Of a stretch of 64,000 nucleotides of DNA, positions 25,120-34,721 are shown piece by piece. The translations under genes were made by a program, and so were the position numbers. The stretch covers positions 1-64,000 of the forward strand of contig CAMUNT010000002.1 in assembly GCA_947090365.1 (NCBI GenBank), read 5' to 3'. Source of the DNA: an uncultured Clostridia bacterium. Its GTDB lineage: Bacteria; Bacillota; Clostridia; Christensenellales; Borkfalkiaceae. Under the pieces are notes generated by a model that worked only from the letters and a program-made list of their open reading frames with translations, was not told the origin of the DNA and did no database searches. How positions within the stretch are numbered: the first letter of the stretch is position 1; the number at the start of each line of letters is the position of its first letter.

Positions 25120-25465
25120 CAGAATTATCCATTTTTTTTAGTTTAAATCTATTATACAACTTATTTACAAAAAATGCAACAAATAAATGAAAACTTTTCA
25201 AATATAATATTGCGCCAATCACGCACCCGAGTATCATAAACAGTCTGAGATTTGAAAAACCGAACATTACCGACACAAATACGAACGATACCGATAAAAA
25301 CAGACAGTATAATATATCGCATACAATTGTAAATATTTTGTCTTTTACGGAATAATTCTTTTTGTGAAGCCCGCACACGATACAGCGTGCAATATATAAA
25401 ATATCGTAAACTATTCCGCTTAAAATCCCGAGGCACGTGCAGGTTATAAAATAAAATATATCCAC
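25112..25465 (-). CDS. yabQ: Spore cortex biosynthesis protein YabQ
   Basis: This is a small polytopic membrane protein of 117 residues with about three or four hydrophobic segments. The N-terminal half has the YabQ pattern LGILSGIVYDILY. YabQ localises to the forespore membranes and is needed for cortex formation in Bacillus. It begins directly after the yabP stop and overlaps divIC by 8 bp, the conserved arrangement. The C-terminus is basic and then acidic. Confidence 0.9.
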   Translation of the reverse strand: MDIFYFITCTCLGILSGIVYDILYIARCIVCGLHKKNYSVKDKIFTIVCDILYCLFLSVSFVFVSVMFGFSNLRLFMILGCVIGAILYLKSFHLFVAFFVNKLYNRFKLKKMDNSDD

Positions 25466-25717
25466 TTATTTGAACAGCTTACCTTTAAGTCCCATTCCTT
25501 TGGAAAGATACCTTACGGAAGAAATTTCACCTGTGGCAGAAAAAGAGCCTCCGCTTTTAGAAAAGTTGACAATTTTCATACCGTTTCCCGCTACTACTAT
25601 TCTGCCTGCGGAATAAGATAAAATTATCTGTTTATCGGAAAATGCATCTACACTTTCAATTGCCGTCGCGGTTATCCTTTTGCACTGCTCTATTGATATT
25701 GAATGAGGGGCTTCCAT
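25466..25717 (-). CDS. yabP: Sporulation protein YabP
   Basis: This protein of 83 residues has the YabP/YqfC pattern: an early stretch SISIEQCKRITATAIESVDAFSDKQIIL, then a beta-rich core and the ending SVRYLSKGMGLKGKLFK. YabP works with YabQ in spore cortex assembly. It is first in the operon, with AAAGGTGAT before the ATG, and lies just below the typA terminator. I could not identify a sporulation-sigma promoter by eye. The short RNA-binding S4 gene often found upstream of yabP is not present here. Confidence 0.9.
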   Translation of the reverse strand: MEAPHSISIEQCKRITATAIESVDAFSDKQIILSYSAGRIVVAGNGMKIVNFSKSGGSFSATGEISSVRYLSKGMGLKGKLFK

Positions 25718-25738
25718 TTAATCACCTTTTTGAAAAAA

Positions 25739-25766
25739 ATACCACACGCTTTCAAGCGGGTGGTAT
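25739..25766 (-). terminator. Terminator of the mrnC-typA operon
   Basis: Arms 25739-25751 and 25754-25766 with one mismatch, followed on the minus strand by a run of seven T. It lies 23 bp beyond the typA stop and just upstream of yabP. Confidence 0.85.
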
Positions 25767-25789
25767 AATATATGATTTGAATTTTTAAT

Positions 25790-27622
25790 TTATGCTAAGC
25801 CTTTCTTGATTTTAGCGTTTGCTTTTGCCCTCAGCTCACTATTTAAAATACGCTTTCTTATTCTTATGTTTTTGGGCGTAATTTCCAACAGCTCGTCATC
25901 GCCGATAAATTCCAAGCACTCCTCCAAGCTCATTCTCTTAGGGGTAATAAGGCGCAACGCATCGTCGCTGGCGCTTGAACGGGTATTAGTAAGGTGCTTC
26001 GTTTTGCAGACGTTGACGTTAATATCTTCGTTTTTTGGAGATTCGCCGACGACCATACCTTCATAAACAGGCGTCCCTGCACCGATAAACAAAGCTCCCC
26101 TGCCCTGTGCATTGAAAAGTCCGTAAGTTACAGCCTCACCGGTTTCAAACGCAACAAGCGATCCCGTATCCCTGCGCGAAAACTCGCCCTTAAAAGGCTG
26201 ATACTCAAAAAATACGCTGTTCATGACGCCCTCACCGCGTGTGGACGTAAGAAATTCAGACTTATAGCCGAAAAGTCCCCTTGCAGGCACTAAAAACTCC
26301 AAACGCGTACGGCTACCTACTGTGCTCATATGCAAAAGCTCGCCCTTTCTGTTGCCCATACTCTGAAATACCGCACCGGTCGCGTCGTCGGGAACGTCGA
26401 CGATAAGCTTTTCCATAGGCTCCATTTTTACGCCGTTAACTTCCTTGAACATTACACGCGGTGTGGAAACCTGAAATTCATAACCTTCACGACGCATATT
26501 TTCAATTAAAATAGAAAGATGCATTTCACCCCTTCCGCAGACGCGGTAACTGTCGGCTGAATCGGTTTCCTCCACTCTTAAAGACACATCGCGCAAAAGC
26601 TCGTGGAAAAGCCTGTCCCTTATATGGCGCGTAGTTACCCATTTCCCGTCCTTTCCCGCAAACGGTGAATCATTTACGGAAAACGTCATTTCTACCGTAG
26701 GTTCGGTGATTTTCACAAACTTGTGTGCTTCAACGCAGTCCGGAGAACATATCGTATCGCCGATATTTATTTTTTCAAGTCCCGAAAAGCAGACGATATC
26801 ACCCGCGCGCGCACTTTCACAGGCAACGCGCTGTAAACCTTCAATCTGGTAAAGGTTTGCAATTTTGCCCGTAACGTTCATATGCATATTGTTGTAATTT
26901 GTTACAACAACGCCTTGACCCTGATTTACCACACCGCGCTCTATTCTACCGACGCCTATTCTGCCGACGTAATCGTTATAGTCGATTGAAGACACGAGAA
27001 GCTGAGCAGGCCCCTCGACGTCTGCTTCCATCGGCTGAATGTGGTTTAATATCGTTTCAAACAGCGGTTCAAGATTCTTACCCTCGGTATTCAAATCGAG
27101 CGTAGCCGTACCGTTTCTCCCCGAACACCATACGACAGGACTTAAAAGCTGATCGTCGGAAGCGTCAAGCTCCAACAACAACTCTAAAATCTCGTCCTGC
27201 ACCTCGTTCAGACGGGCGTCGGGGCGGTCGATCTTATTTACGACTATAATCAGCCTGTGACCCATTTCCAACGCTTTCTGAACGACGAAACGGGTTTGGG
27301 GCATAGGGCCTTCGGCCGCATCGACGAGTACGAGAACACCGTTAACCATCATCATTACACGTTCTACTTCGCCTGAAAAATCCGCGTGTCCCGGAGTGTC
27401 TACCACGTTAATTTTAACGCCCTTATAGTGAACGGCAGTATTCTTTGCGAGAATGGTAATACCCCTCTCACGCTCCAAATCGTTGCTGTCCATAACTCTT
27501 TCGTCCACCGCCTGATTATCGCGGAAAGTATTGCTCTGTTTAAGCATTGCATCGACAAGCGTCGTCTTGCCATGATCTACGTGCGCAATTATTGCCACGT
27601 TTCTTAAATCGCTACGTATCAT
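25790..27622 (-). CDS. typA: Ribosome-associated GTPase TypA/BipA
   Basis: This is a translational GTPase of 610 residues that helps ribosome assembly and stress adaptation. G1 is AHVDHGKTT (about residues 14-22), G2 lies in [14 protein letters not shown]3 is DTPGHADF, and G4 is NKIDRPDA. The EF-G-like domains II, III and V and the TypA-specific C-terminal domain follow, giving the family's usual length. It is the last gene of the eight-gene mrnC operon, 16 bp after gpsA. Confidence 0.96.
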   Translation of the reverse strand: MIRSDLRNVAIIAHVDHGKTTLVDAMLKQSNTFRDNQAVDERVMDSNDLERERGITILAKNTAVHYKGVKINVVDTPGHADFSGEVERVMMMVNGVLVLVDAAEGPMPQTRFVVQKALEMGHRLIIVVNKIDRPDARLNEVQDEILELLLELDASDDQLLSPVVWCSGRNGTATLDLNTEGKNLEPLFETILNHIQPMEADVEGPAQLLVSSIDYNDYVGRIGVGRIERGVVNQGQGVVVTNYNNMHMNVTGKIANLYQIEGLQRVACESARAGDIVCFSGLEKINIGDTICSPDCVEAHKFVKITEPTVEMTFSVNDSPFAGKDGKWVTTRHIRDRLFHELLRDVSLRVEETDSADSYRVCGRGEMHLSILIENMRREGYEFQVSTPRVMFKEVNGVKMEPMEKLIVDVPDDATGAVFQSMGNRKGELLHMSTVGSRTRLEFLVPARGLFGYKSEFLTSTRGEGVMNSVFFEYQPFKGEFSRRDTGSLVAFETGEAVTYGLFNAQGRGALFIGAGTPVYEGMVVGESPKNEDINVNVCKTKHLTNTRSSASDDALRLITPKRMSLEECLEFIGDDELLEITPKNIRIRKRILNSELRAKANAKIKKGLA

Positions 27623-27638
27623 ATTTTTGCCTTTTTAA

Positions 27639-28628
27639 TTAAAATTCGGATTTAGTTTCCCTTTCAAATAGTTTAAGTATAATGTCCATACAGTTTTTTG
27701 CGCCGTTACCACTCTCGAATACGTGAGAGAGGAAACAAGCCTCGTATACGGCGTTAGTAATTGGCAGATCGACGCCGTACTTATCGCCGAGTCTTTTCAT
27801 TGCCTTTGCCGTCATAACTCCCTCGGCCAGCTTTTCAAACTTAGCGCCGTGCGCCATCATTTCGCCGTATCTGCGGTTGTGCGAATATTCCGAAAACAGC
27901 GTAGTTTCATAATCGCCCAAATGCGCAAGACCGTAAGCGGATTGAAACTGACCGCCCATTGCCGAAATCAGTCTGCCGACTTCGCTTGCTCCTCTTGCCA
28001 TAAGCGGTCCCTTTAAGCTGACATAGCCGCTTCCGTCAAGAACGCCTGCGGCTATACCCAACACGTTTTTTGCCGCCGCACCTATTTCGGTGCCCACCAA
28101 ATCGTTGCCGTAATAAAAACGGATTAAATTACTTTTAAAGCCGTCCGCAAGCCTACGCTTCAACGACTCATCAGAGCTGTCTATTACCATGCAGTTGGGT
28201 ATTCCCTGTGTAAACGCCTGAATATGACCCGGGCCCACCCATACCGCTATTTTATCGCTTGCTATTCCGCTCTCTTCTAGAACTTCAGACAAACGCTTGC
28301 CTGTGCTCTCCTCAATGCCTTTCATACAAAGAACTATGGGCTTGTCCGCAACGTTGAACTCCGTCACGCGTTGCATAAAACCTCTCAGCCCCTGCGAGGA
28401 AATTGAAATTATTATTATATCTGCACTTTCGACGGCGAGCTTTAAATCGCAGGTCAGCGTAATATTTTTGTCGAGCGTAACATATTCGTTTTTGCCTGTA
28501 CTTTTTAATACTTCATAAGAATAATCGCCCTCGGGCCCCCAGGAAATTACCTCGTTTTTTAATACGGTTGCCTGATACCAGGCAATGAACGAGCCCCAAC
28601 GCCCGCATCCCAATACTGAAATCTTCAT
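27639..28628 (-). CDS. gpsA: NAD(P)-dependent glycerol-3-phosphate dehydrogenase, divergent
   Basis: This enzyme converts dihydroxyacetone phosphate to sn-glycerol-3-phosphate for phospholipid synthesis. The Rossmann start is VLGCGRWGS, and the catalytic Lys region reads GAAAKNVLGIAAG. The C-terminal helical domain contains GLAHLGDYETTLFSEYSHNRRYG, which aligns with the usual GDL-containing GpsA segment. Some positions differ from the common sequence, for example VGPGHIQAF where most have SGPSHAEE. Length (329) is normal. It sits between recR and typA with 16-bp gaps on each side. Confidence 0.88.
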   Translation of the reverse strand: MKISVLGCGRWGSFIAWYQATVLKNEVISWGPEGDYSYEVLKSTGKNEYVTLDKNITLTCDLKLAVESADIIIISISSQGLRGFMQRVTEFNVADKPIVLCMKGIEESTGKRLSEVLEESGIASDKIAVWVGPGHIQAFTQGIPNCMVIDSSDESLKRRLADGFKSNLIRFYYGNDLVGTEIGAAAKNVLGIAAGVLDGSGYVSLKGPLMARGASEVGRLISAMGGQFQSAYGLAHLGDYETTLFSEYSHNRRYGEMMAHGAKFEKLAEGVMTAKAMKRLGDKYGVDLPITNAVYEACFLSHVFESGNGAKNCMDIILKLFERETKSEF

Positions 28629-28644
28629 TAAAAACCTTTTGAAA

Positions 28645-29238
28645 TTAAATTTGCTTACGCTCTGAAAATGCCCTCGATAACGTTACTTCGTCGGTATATT
28701 CAAGCTCGCTTCCGATAGGTATACCGTGCGCAAGGCGAGTTACGCTTATACCGAGAGGCTTTAAAAGCTTTGCGATATACATTGCGGTAGCTTCACCCTC
28801 CACATCGAGATTGGTCGCCATTATAACTTCGGTAACCGTTCCGTCGCCGACGCGGGATAAAAGCTCTTTTATACGTATATCGTTAGGCCCTACTCCGTCC
28901 ATTGGACTGATTACGCCATGCAGTACGTGATAAACGCCCTTGTACTCGTGCAACTTTTCCATTGCAATAACGTCTTTGGGTTCTTTAACTACACAGATTG
29001 TGCTTTTTTCGCGTTTTTTACAGATATCGCAAACGTCGTTCTCTGTAAAGTTTCCGCATATCTTGCAGTAGCGCACTTTACTTTTACAATTGACTATGCT
29101 GTCGGCAAAAGCTTTTGCCTCTGCATCGGTCATTCCTATAATTTTATAAGCATAGCGCTGAGCCGTCTTTTTCCCGACCCCCGGAAGCTTTGAAAATTCA
29201 TTTATAAGTTTACCGATAGGTTCTATAAATACGTCCAT
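28645..29238 (-). CDS. recR: Recombination protein RecR
   Basis: This 197-residue recombination mediator acts with RecO and RecF to load RecA on gaps. Visible features are the helix-hairpin-helix [13 protein letters not shown] at the start, a C4 zinc finger ([16 protein letters not shown], about 57-72), and the TOPRIM domain with [13 protein letters not shown]. It follows the ybaB gene with a 1-bp gap, in the classical dnaX-ybaB-recR cluster. Confidence 0.97.
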   Translation of the reverse strand: MDVFIEPIGKLINEFSKLPGVGKKTAQRYAYKIIGMTDAEAKAFADSIVNCKSKVRYCKICGNFTENDVCDICKKREKSTICVVKEPKDVIAMEKLHEYKGVYHVLHGVISPMDGVGPNDIRIKELLSRVGDGTVTEVIMATNLDVEGEATAMYIAKLLKPLGISVTRLAHGIPIGSELEYTDEVTLSRAFSERKQI

Positions 29239-29239
29239 C

Positions 29240-29599
29240 TTAAATTAAACCCGAGTTTGCAAAAGGACCCATTTTTTCGTTGTAGACCGCGTCTGCCTTT
29301 TTATAGCCGTCGTTTATTGCCGCCATGATAAGGTCTTCAAGCATTTCTATATCATCTTCGTCGTTCAGATCGATAGTTTCCGAAAGCTTGCTTCCGAACT
29401 CGATTCCGTTGATAATTTTTTTTGCGTTCATATAAACGACGACGGTTTCGTCGCCCTCTTCTCCTCCGCCGGAAAGTCCTACAATTTCCCAATCGTCAAG
29501 CTCTCTGTTTGCCTCCTGCATTTGTTCCTGCATTTTCTGAGCCTGCTTCATAAGGTTTTGCATATTACCCATTCCGCCGTTACCTCTGAATCCTGCCAT
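29240..29599 (-). CDS. YbaB/EbfC-family nucleoid-associated protein
   Basis: This DNA-binding dimer of 119 residues is known from the dnaX-recR cluster in most bacteria. The N-terminus is rich in Gly, Met and Gln with the helix [15 protein letters not shown], followed by the conserved beta-rich core ending in [19 protein letters not shown]. Its role is loose nucleoid binding. An ATG with a GGAGG-type site starts it 12 bp after dnaX. Confidence 0.93.
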   Translation of the reverse strand: MAGFRGNGGMGNMQNLMKQAQKMQEQMQEANRELDDWEIVGLSGGGEEGDETVVVYMNAKKIINGIEFGSKLSETIDLNDEDDIEMLEDLIMAAINDGYKKADAVYNEKMGPFANSGLI

Positions 29600-29611
29600 A
29601 ATAACCTCCGA

Positions 29612-31255
29612 CTATTTTATTTCTATATCTATACCGTCAAAATTGCGTTTTAATTCTTTTACGGCTTTATCGTAATCGCTTTCGCCCTGTTTAATAAGCC
29701 GAATCTCGTGTTCGCCAACGCCCAATTCCAGCAACGTTTCCGAAAGAAAGTTTGAGTTATCAACGCGCTGTAAGCCCTTGTAAACCGCCTCGCTGTCCGT
29801 CGTAAGTATCATTTTATCTCCCTCGAAAAAATTACCGACGTCCATACACAGCGTAAACAGAACAGCATTTTTGCGTGTTGTGCGGAGAAGGCGTATAAGC
29901 TTACCGAATATTCCGCCCTTCTCGTCATCGTTCAGCATACGTACTGATTTTAACACAGGTGCGGTATTGTCGAGAATGCCGGTCTGAACTTTTTCGGCAG
30001 GTTTTTCTTCCGCAAAAGGCGAAGCTTCCTTTTCCGTATCTGTTACTTTTACGGGTTTGACCATCTGCTGTTGAGTGACGGGCACCTCCCTGACAACTGT
30101 AACCGCGTTGTTCATCTTTTCTTCAAGCGTGTTAATTTTCCCTATAAGTGCGTCAAGATTATAATCCGAACTCGGCATAGCGCATTTTAAAACAGCTGTT
30201 TCAAGGGTTATCCTGCCATTTAACGAATAGCGCATATCTGATTCAGCGGACGATAATATTTCGGTTACCCTCAGAATTTTATGTCCGTCGCAACCCGACA
30301 CCGCCTGCTCTATTCTGTTGTATGATTCCTGCGGAAGATTGACGATTTCTCTTGCATTTTTACAGATTTTAACTATGGAGCAATTATTTAAAAAATTGAG
30401 TAAATCTTTTAAAAGTACGCCTACGCTTTTGCCCGTCGAAAGAATTTCTTCAACGCCGGAAAGCGAAGCAGATGCATCTTCATTGAGAATGCTTTCGCAA
30501 AGATTGCTGATTGAGTAAAAATCGGCGCTGCCCAGAACCTCGTTTACGTCGCCGTAAGTCAACTTACCGTTTGAATACGAAGCGCACATATCCGCAATGG
30601 AAAGGCTGTCGCGCGCACTGCCTGCGCCCGCCCTCGCAATGGCCGAAACGGCTTCTTTCTCATATTCTTTGCCGACTTTGTCGTAAACGGATTTGATCAG
30701 CTGTTCCAAATCCTTTTGCGGAATCAGCTTAAAGTCAAACCGCATACAGCGCGAGAGAATGGTTGCGGGAATTTTTTGCGGTTCGGTTGTGGCAAGAATA
30801 AACACTGCGTGTGCGGGAGGTTCTTCCAACGTCTTTAAAACTGCGTTGAATGCAGATGACGTTAGCATATGAACCTCGTCTATGATGTACACTTTGTATT
30901 TGCCCGATACGGGCGGATACTGCACCTTTTCCCGAAGATCGCGCATTTCATCGACGCCGTTATTAGATGCTGCGTCTATTTCCGAAATATCAAGACTTGC
31001 ACCGGCCGCTAACGACTTGCAGACCTCGCACTTCCCGCAAGGCGATCCGTCTACTGGGTGCTCGCAGTTGATTGCACGCGCAAAAATTTTCGCAAGCGTC
31101 GTTTTACCCGTTCCTCTCGGCCCGCAAAAAAGATATGCGTGACCTATTTTGCCGGAAGATATCTGGTTTTTCAGCGTGCGGACGATATGCTCCTGCCGTA
31201 CGACCGTATCGAACGAAACGGGTCTGAACGTTCTATAAAATGCAAGATAAGCCAT
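29612..31255 (-). CDS. dnaX: DNA polymerase III subunits gamma/tau
   Basis: This clamp-loader ATPase has 547 residues. Walker A reads GPRGTGKTTLAK (about 45-56), the zinc module contains CEHPVDGSPCGKCEVCK, Walker B has IIDEVHML, and the sensor region contains LATTEPQKIPATILSRC. The C-terminal 180 residues form a linker and the tau-like tail that contacts the polymerase. No slippery frameshift site was identified by eye. It starts 2 bp after the sigma factor gene, suggesting coupled expression of sigH and replication genes. Confidence 0.97.
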   Translation of the reverse strand: MAYLAFYRTFRPVSFDTVVRQEHIVRTLKNQISSGKIGHAYLFCGPRGTGKTTLAKIFARAINCEHPVDGSPCGKCEVCKSLAAGASLDISEIDAASNNGVDEMRDLREKVQYPPVSGKYKVYIIDEVHMLTSSAFNAVLKTLEEPPAHAVFILATTEPQKIPATILSRCMRFDFKLIPQKDLEQLIKSVYDKVGKEYEKEAVSAIARAGAGSARDSLSIADMCASYSNGKLTYGDVNEVLGSADFYSISNLCESILNEDASASLSGVEEILSTGKSVGVLLKDLLNFLNNCSIVKICKNAREIVNLPQESYNRIEQAVSGCDGHKILRVTEILSSAESDMRYSLNGRITLETAVLKCAMPSSDYNLDALIGKINTLEEKMNNAVTVVREVPVTQQQMVKPVKVTDTEKEASPFAEEKPAEKVQTGILDNTAPVLKSVRMLNDDEKGGIFGKLIRLLRTTRKNAVLFTLCMDVGNFFEGDKMILTTDSEAVYKGLQRVDNSNFLSETLLELGVGEHEIRLIKQGESDYDKAVKELKRNFDGIDIEIK

Positions 31256-31257
31256 TT

Positions 31258-31809
31258 TTACTCCGTTAATAATTTCTGTAATTTATTTTTTGCGCGGTTT
31301 ATTGCGTTATCTATACTTTTGGGATTTTTGCCAAGAGCAGAAGAAATTTCCGTCATAGTCATTCCGTCTGTGTACATAATTATCGCTTTGAATTCAAGCG
31401 AAGATAAAACCTTGCTCATCGTTTGCAATATTTCGTGCTTTTCTTCTCTGCCTATTATTTCTTCTTCGGGATTATTACGCGAAATCCAATCGGCACCGAC
31501 TTCCGTAATCGGCAAAAAGTTGTTAAGTGCGGAATGCTTCGCACCGTTGTTTTTTTTAACTGCGTCAAGTATGCGGTTGCGTATACATTTCCCCGCGAAA
31601 GCGTGAAAACTGCCGTTATCGGAATTAAAGCCTGTTACCGCGGAATAAAGCCCGAACATACCTTCCTGAACAAGGTCTTCGGTTTCGCCTCCGCTCAGAA
31701 AAAAGCGACGGGCAACCGATAAAACTGCGGGTTTATATTTTGTATACAGCTCTTCCCAGGCGGTTTTATCCCCGCACTGACAGGCGAGTACGAGTTGTTC
31801 GTCAGACAT
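31258..31809 (-). CDS. sigH: RNA polymerase sigma factor, SigH type
   Basis: This sigma-70 family factor has 183 residues, with region 2 (about 10-80, including DLVQEGMFGLYSAVTGF, the core-binding and -10 segments) and region 4 (about 130-180, with MTEISSALGKNPKSIDNAINRAKNKLQ as a helix-turn-helix). The neighbourhood mrnC-rlmB-sigH is the same as in Bacillus, where SigH controls entry into sporulation. Assignment as SigH rather than another small sigma factor rests on that order. It starts 8 bp inside rlmB. Confidence 0.88.
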   Translation of the reverse strand: MSDEQLVLACQCGDKTAWEELYTKYKPAVLSVARRFFLSGGETEDLVQEGMFGLYSAVTGFNSDNGSFHAFAGKCIRNRILDAVKKNNGAKHSALNNFLPITEVGADWISRNNPEEEIIGREEKHEILQTMSKVLSSLEFKAIIMYTDGMTMTEISSALGKNPKSIDNAINRAKNKLQKLLTE

Positions 31810-32518
31810 TGCGTTTCCTTACCGCCTCATATGCGGCTATACCGAAAGCCACCGAAGCATTCAAAGAATTTACTTTACCCTTTAAAGGTATCGACAACGT
31901 GAAGTCGCACTTTTCACGGGTGAGCCGTTTCACTCCGCTGTCCTCTCCGCCGACGACTATTGCAATGTTACCTGTCAGATCGGCGTCGTATATATTGTTT
32001 CCGTCCGCTTCCAGAGCGTACAGCCAATAATTTTGCTTTTTCAGCTCGTCAACGGCGCGGTTAATCGAATTGACTTTGGCAACTTTAATATGATTTGCCG
32101 CACCTGCGGAAATTCTGACAACCGCTTCGGTTACACTTGCCGAATTATTAGACGGAATTACTACGCCGTCCGCACCCGCGCACTCCGCAACGCGGATAAT
32201 AGAACCGAGATTATGCACGTCCTCGATACCGTCGCACAGCACTATAAAACCGTTATTTTCCCTGCGTAAAGAAATAATTTCGTCAAGTGACGAATAGGTA
32301 AAATCGGAAGTAAATGCAATTACGCCCTGATGCCTGCGCTCATCGCTTATCTTATCAAGTGCGCGCCTATCGACAAACTGAACGCGTATATTCTTTTTAC
32401 GCGCTTCGGCAAATATACTTTTAAGCGAACCCTGCGGGTCCTTTTCAAGCATTATTTTTTCGATGTTTTTATCCGTTTTAAGCAGTTCTATAACTGCGTT
32501 TCTTCCTTCTGTTTTCAT
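31802..32518 (-). CDS. rlmB: 23S rRNA 2'-O-ribose methyltransferase RlmB (SpoU family)
   Basis: This SPOUT-fold methyltransferase of 238 residues methylates a guanosine (G2251 in E. coli numbering) of 23S rRNA. An N-terminal L30e-like substrate domain (1-75) precedes the knotted catalytic domain with DGIEDVHNLGSIIRVAECAG, IVVGGEDSGVKRLT and SIPLKGKVNSLNASVAFGIAAYE, the three SpoU motifs. It overlaps Mini-III by 4 bp and sigH by 8 bp. Confidence 0.95.
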   Translation of the reverse strand: MKTEGRNAVIELLKTDKNIEKIMLEKDPQGSLKSIFAEARKKNIRVQFVDRRALDKISDERRHQGVIAFTSDFTYSSLDEIISLRRENNGFIVLCDGIEDVHNLGSIIRVAECAGADGVVIPSNNSASVTEAVVRISAGAANHIKVAKVNSINRAVDELKKQNYWLYALEADGNNIYDADLTGNIAIVVGGEDSGVKRLTREKCDFTLSIPLKGKVNSLNASVAFGIAAYEAVRKRNV

Positions 32519-32904
32519 TTCACTTCCAAAAGATCTGATATTCTCTGATACCTTCCGGTAAGGTACAAGAACCCTAACACCGCCTCAAATCCCGTTGATC
32601 GGTTATATTCGGCTACGCTTGCGTTTTTACTGCGAGTTGGCTTCCTTGCGTTTCGTCCGCGCTTGAATATATGGTTTTCCTCTTCGGTGAAAAGTGGTTG
32701 AACCTTTTCGAGTAATTCGCTTTGACCGTGCGCAGACACTTCCGAAGAAGTAAGCTTTTGAAGCGTACCCGTACTGAAATCGGTTGAAAGCACTAACTTT
32801 TCGCGAACGTACAGAGAATAAACCGCATCACCGACGAATGCAAGTGTTACAGGGCTTAAATTTTTTGCCTTCTGCGCTGAAATTGTACTGAATAAATCAA
32901 ACAC
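32515..32904 (-). CDS. mrnC: Mini-ribonuclease III
   Basis: This 129-residue RNase III-type domain lacks a double-stranded-RNA-binding domain. Visible features are LAFVGDAVYSLYVRE (catalytic acidic segment) near residue 21 and the C-terminal EAVLGFLYLTGRYQRI. In Firmicutes it matures the 23S rRNA ends. It is first in the eight-gene operon ending with typA and overlaps rlmB by an ATGA. Confidence 0.94.
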   Translation of the reverse strand: MFDLFSTISAQKAKNLSPVTLAFVGDAVYSLYVREKLVLSTDFSTGTLQKLTSSEVSAHGQSELLEKVQPLFTEEENHIFKRGRNARKPTRSKNASVAEYNRSTGFEAVLGFLYLTGRYQRISDLLEVK

Positions 32905-32971
32905 TTTTAATTAATTTCCTACCGAAACCCCGAATTATTACATAAACCCTATATTTACAATTAACTCAATA

Positions 32972-33001
32972 ATTATAGCACATAATGAATAAAAAAATCA
33001 A
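32972..33001 (-). promoter_or_regulatory. Promoter of the mrnC-typA operon
   Basis: TTGATT (32996-33001), 18 bp, TATAAT (32972-32977) preceded by TGC as an extended -10. It overlaps the start codon of the divergent cwlD gene, so polymerase at one may hinder expression of the other. The leader is about 60 nt. Confidence 0.65.
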
Positions 33002-33710
33002 ACATATAGTACTATATACTGTGAATTTGTTTATCGTTAAAAAGAGTTTACTTGTAATTTGCTGCGCCGTATTAGTACTCGGCGCAATCTTCGGAATATG
33101 TGCAAGCGCCGTTGCCGCTACGTCTACGCACGACGGTTTAAAAACGGTTGTAATCGACGCCGGTCACGGCGGTATAGACGCCGGTGTTCTGGGAATTACC
33201 ACAAAAACGAAAGAGAGCGAAATTAACCTGTATATCGCAAAATATCTTCGCGGATTTTTTGCCGACGCAGGGTTTAACGCCGTACTCACACGAAGCACGC
33301 AAGGCGGACTTTACGGTACCAGCACTAAGGGCTTCAAAATGCGCGATATGAAAAAGCGAAAAGAAATTATCGAAAAAAATAATGCTGACATGGTAATTTC
33401 CATACATCAGAATTATTGCCCTATCCCTTCACGCCGCGGAGGTCAGACTTTTTACGATAACGGCAGCGAAAGCGGTAAAGCACTTGCACAGTGTATACAG
33501 CAAAGTCTGAACGAAATGAAGGAATGCGTAAAACAAAATACACCGCTGGTCGGAGATTATTATATGCTTAAATGCACCTCGAACCCTTCAGTTTTAATTG
33601 AGTGCGGGTTCTTATCGAACGAACTTGACGAAGCACAGCTTATTACGGCAGAGTATCAGAAAGCAATTGCCTACGCAATTTTCAAAGGTGCAGTTTCATT
33701 TTATTCCTAA
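32985..33710 (+). CDS. cwlD: N-acetylmuramoyl-L-alanine amidase, CwlD type
   Basis: This exported amidase of 241 residues has an N-terminal membrane segment (about residues 20-44) and an Amidase_3 domain. Zinc ligands are visible: the His in IDAGHGG (about 58), a Glu in ESEINLYIAK, and the His in ISIHQN. The catalytic Glu lies in SVLIECGFLSN. CwlD cleaves stem peptides to make muramic-delta-lactam in the spore cortex, and the size and the sporulation context favour that role. A strong terminator follows. Confidence 0.88.
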   Translation: MNKKIKHIVLYTVNLFIVKKSLLVICCAVLVLGAIFGICASAVAATSTHDGLKTVVIDAGHGGIDAGVLGITTKTKESEINLYIAKYLRGFFADAGFNAVLTRSTQGGLYGTSTKGFKMRDMKKRKEIIEKNNADMVISIHQNYCPIPSRRGGQTFYDNGSESGKALAQCIQQSLNEMKECVKQNTPLVGDYYMLKCTSNPSVLIECGFLSNELDEAQLITAEYQKAIAYAIFKGAVSFYS

Positions 33711-33717
33711 AAATAAC

Positions 33718-33738
33718 GGCTGTGCGGAACGCACAGCC
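33718..33738. terminator. Bidirectional intrinsic terminator
   Basis: Perfect 9-bp arms (33718-33726 with 33730-33738), GAA loop, followed by TTTTATTTT. It separates cwlD from the convergent membrane protein gene. Confidence 0.9.
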
Positions 33739-33745
33739 TTTTATT

Positions 33746-34678
33746 TTACGCCGTTAAATCAATTTCTTCGGAAATATCTTCCTGAATATTTTCTGCTATA
33801 TCCTCTACTTTGCGCGGAAAATTTATCACGTAGTTTTCAGCGTTCAGGCTCATAACGATTAAAGCGATTTCTATAAATGCAAAACCTATAAGAATGCCAG
33901 CTATCAAATTAGTTATAACTAGCGTAACAAAAAGAAACGCGAATGAAATCAGAAATATTAATGCATTGACCAAAAGCAGTTTAAATACGTTTTTGAAGTT
34001 GATTACTGATTTGAAATCTATTTCGTTTTTGCCATGTACGAGATATGCCGACACAAGCGCAGTGCAGGCAAATATTACGAGCGACGTTAATGAAGTTATA
34101 AATATACTCGGCGCCCAAAGCGTAAGCAACCAAAAGCATACAGCAACAAGCGTTGCCGTAATAAACGAGTCGACGAAAGACGCAAAAATAAATTTTTTGA
34201 GCGTACGCTTTGCCATATTCCTTCTGACGAGAAACCGCGTAAGAAAATAGCCTAAAATGATACCGAGAATGCAAAAAAATACGAACAACGCAAACAAAAG
34301 CTTAACACCGGTGACAGCACTGTCCACCGTTTCGCTTATCGCGTCTGCGTAAGGCTGCAGACCGCTTGAAACAGCGTTCAGGCTTGCGTTTAAAACTCCG
34401 CTGAGCCAATCACACGAAAACATTATTTGAAGCGAAGCTATCGGATCGTTCCAGTCAAGAGCCTTTACAGCATTAACAACGCTGTCCTTTACGGGAGTAA
34501 AATCGATGCTTGCGTCCTGCACTATTTCCGTAATTTTTTCAATCAGCGCAGAAAGTATGGCAAGCCCGCCGGGAATGAATATGGAAAGCCCCAAAAACAC
34601 ACCCGACGCAAGCGTACCTATCGGTGTGAAGAAGTGTTTTAAATTAATAAAATAATTTATTAAACCTGATCTTATCAT
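33746..34678 (-). CDS. Polytopic membrane protein of unknown function
   Basis: The 310-residue product has about seven hydrophobic segments: one near residues 20-45, a Ser- and Asp-containing external loop of about 80 residues, then helices near 125-150, 165-190, 190-215, 235-262 and 262-282. It ends in an acidic tail rich in Ile, Glu and Asp. No conserved motif is recognised. It starts about 40 bp after the end of pnp, just behind the pnp terminator hairpin, and may be expressed by readthrough. No ribosome binding site is obvious. Confidence 0.65.
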   Translation of the reverse strand: MIRSGLINYFINLKHFFTPIGTLASGVFLGLSIFIPGGLAILSALIEKITEIVQDASIDFTPVKDSVVNAVKALDWNDPIASLQIMFSCDWLSGVLNASLNAVSSGLQPYADAISETVDSAVTGVKLLFALFVFFCILGIILGYFLTRFLVRRNMAKRTLKKFIFASFVDSFITATLVAVCFWLLTLWAPSIFITSLTSLVIFACTALVSAYLVHGKNEIDFKSVINFKNVFKLLLVNALIFLISFAFLFVTLVITNLIAGILIGFAFIEIALIVMSLNAENYVINFPRKVEDIAENIQEDISEEIDLTA

Positions 34679-34689
34679 AAATTAAAGGT

Positions 34690-34717
34690 AAGCGACGCAC
34701 GAAGCTGCGCGTCGCTT
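34690..34717 (-). terminator. Hairpin terminator after pnp
   Basis: Arms 34690-34698 and 34709-34717 (AAGCGACGC with GCGTCGCTT). The minus-strand sequence after it is only moderately T-rich, so some readthrough into the next gene is likely. Confidence 0.7.
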
Positions 34718-34721
34718 TTGA

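Noticed and set aside
24862..25717. Sporulation-sigma (SigE or SigG) promoters before yabP
   Set aside because: I could not find a convincing -35/-10 pair for these sigma factors by eye, so I made no claim.
29612..31255. Programmed frameshift site in dnaX producing gamma
   Set aside because: I looked for an A-rich slippery site followed by a hairpin and did not see a convincing one. Tau alone is plausible in Firmicutes.
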